A stretch of 64,000 nt of DNA. It comes from Himantopus leucocephalus. Lineage: Eukaryota > Chordata > Aves > Charadriiformes > Recurvirostridae. Below, in pieces: positions 62,806-64,000 of the stretch (position 1 is its first letter; each line of letters begins with the position of its first letter). The DNA is taken from assembly GCA_003993805.1 (NCBI GenBank), contig RSEF01000002.1, positions 67,358,419 through 67,422,418 of the forward strand, in the 5' to 3' direction. The translations under genes were made by a program, and so were the position numbers. The notes under the pieces were generated by a model. That model saw only the letters and a program-made list of their open reading frames with translations. It did no database searches and was not told the DNA's origin.

Positions 62806-64000
62806 TGTATGTGCTAGTGAGGAAAAATGACACACAGAGATCCTCTAGGTACCTTTATTGTTAATCCTGCACTGGAATAATATATGCAGTAGCATTAAAA
62901 GCCCTCAAACAATACTTAACCAGCCAGGGAAGGCAGCTCTGTCTCCTTGGGGAGCTTAGGGGAATTTACCCTCTGAACATTCTGTGCAAAGCTGACCAAG
63001 GAAAATGGCTAATGCTCTGTCTTTGCTCCCTTAGAGCTAAATAGCTTATGTGCTCACCAGTAAGCATGGGCTTAAATGTGTTGCTGAATCAAGACAAATG
63101 ACAGTAATCTTGTATTGACGTTACTATGAATGGGCTCTTCACTAGAAGTTAATGGTGTACCAAATACAGGACTCTACTTGCTGTCATCTTATTGAAAATT
63201 AAGACTTGAACAACTTCTGAGATGTTCTTCATCCTCAGAAGTTTGAAGTTAACTTGACACCCAAAAATATCTGATGGAGGTACTCGATTTGGAGAATGTT
63301 TGCCTCAAAATGTTGTATGTAGAAACAATATGTAGAAGAAACTGAGGGATACGTATAGTGATACTTTTCTCCCTTTAGTTTCTATTTATAGCTTCTGTCT
63401 GCCAACAGTTTCTGCCATTTCTTCCCTTTTCCCCAAATGTTCGGTGTCTTCCATGCTTAAAAGACTTACAGATATCAAAAGAGCAATTTAAAAGCTTAAA
63501 CTAAATTCTAGGGAAGTGTAATATGATCNCGACATTTCTTCCCTTTTCCCCAAATGTTTGGTGTCTTCCATGCTTAAAAGACTTACAGATATCAAAAGAG
63601 TAATTTAAAAGCTTAAACTAAATTCTAGGGAAGTGTAATATGATCATTTTCTTTCATGGGAACATGAAATCCCTGTGAGCGTTACTCAGACTTTAAAATG
63701 TTTTCCCTCTGTTTTCTTGTAAGAGGACAGGATGTGTATTTTTAGAACAGCAAATCATTCACCTTACAACACTGACAACATGAATTTTGTATCAGGTTCT
63801 TTTATATAGAGAAATTAGTTTATGCATAACAAATAATTCTGATGTTAAAGTTGAAATTAAACAAGAAGCATACAGGTGGTCTTGCTAATAGCTTTTCTGT
63901 CTGGATTTGCTGTGTGTGATGGCTTAACTCAGTTTTACACAAGAAATACATTATTTTGTTAAGCTTATATAATGTTATTAAGCTTATATGCAACAGTTCT
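62806..64000. other. Sequence downstream of DCDC2, no gene recognised
   Basis: No exon or known repeat apart from the N-joined duplication at 63416-63645. In the human arrangement as I recall it, NRSN1 would be expected some distance beyond DCDC2 on the opposite strand; nothing of it is visible here. Confidence 0.5.
63416..63645 (+). repeat. Direct duplication (113 bp) joined by a single N
   Basis: The block beginning catttcttcccttttcccca at 63416-63528 is repeated at 63533-63645, with the N at 63529. Two substitutions separate the copies (gttcggt versus gtttggt, gagcaat versus gagtaat). The structure is the same as at 22.1 and 56.4 kb: overlapping contig ends left unmerged. Confidence 0.92.

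Noticed and set aside
1..64000. Search for a novel defence, CRISPR, operon or other exotic system
   Set aside because: The window is vertebrate nuclear DNA with intron-rich genes and CR1 repeats; no regularly spaced repeats, gene clusters or coding systems of that kind are visible.

Overview
This is a vertebrate nuclear window, almost certainly from a bird. The interspersed repeats I can recognise are nearly all avian-type CR1 LINEs, including 3' ends with the ATTCTATG-type tail. The two identifiable genes, NRSN1 and DCDC2, are chromosomal neighbours in vertebrates. The sequence is a draft assembly: it holds one 1000-N gap (2710-3709), two 100-N gaps (32422-32521 and 48215-48314) and eleven single-N joins. 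I cannot name the species. There are no bacterial, operon-like or CRISPR features.

Layout. DCDC2 (doublecortin domain-containing 2) enters from the left with one small internal exon (152-203). It reappears at the right edge with its penultimate exon (59258-59602) and last exon (60881-60991), followed by a probable 3' UTR. All three exons are on the + strand. A complete two-coding-exon NRSN1 (neurensin-1, 195 residues) lies between them at 34123-34311 and 35342-35740, also on the + strand, with a 3' UTR ending near an AATAAA at 36882. A strong CpG island at about 6240-7812 is a promoter for something, possibly the untranslated 5' end of NRSN1. The rest is non-coding sequence with sparse repeats: CR1 pieces at 2604-2709, 32115-32421, 34733-34870, 48315-48445 and 48450-49880, and a 197-bp hAT-type MITE nested in the last of these.

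Main point. As assembled, NRSN1 sits inside DCDC2 on the same strand, and I could not find the DCDC2 exons that should lie between the small exon and the penultimate exon. Those exons encode the whole second doublecortin domain. From memory of the human map, the two genes are separate and convergent. The three long gaps each border a CR1 copy, and the copies at 2.7 kb and 48.3 kb belong to the same subfamily in opposite orientation. A repeat-mediated scaffolding error covering roughly 2.7-48.3 kb is my preferred explanation; a real rearrangement that broke DCDC2 is the alternative.

Second theme. Near-duplicate blocks of about 105-114 bp meet exactly at a single N at 22.1, 56.4 and 63.5 kb. 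They look like overlapping contig ends that were never merged. A similar but more diverged 207-bp duplication lies in the CpG island. I found no novel biological system; the findings worth pursuing concern gene order, assembly integrity and a few small sequence structures.
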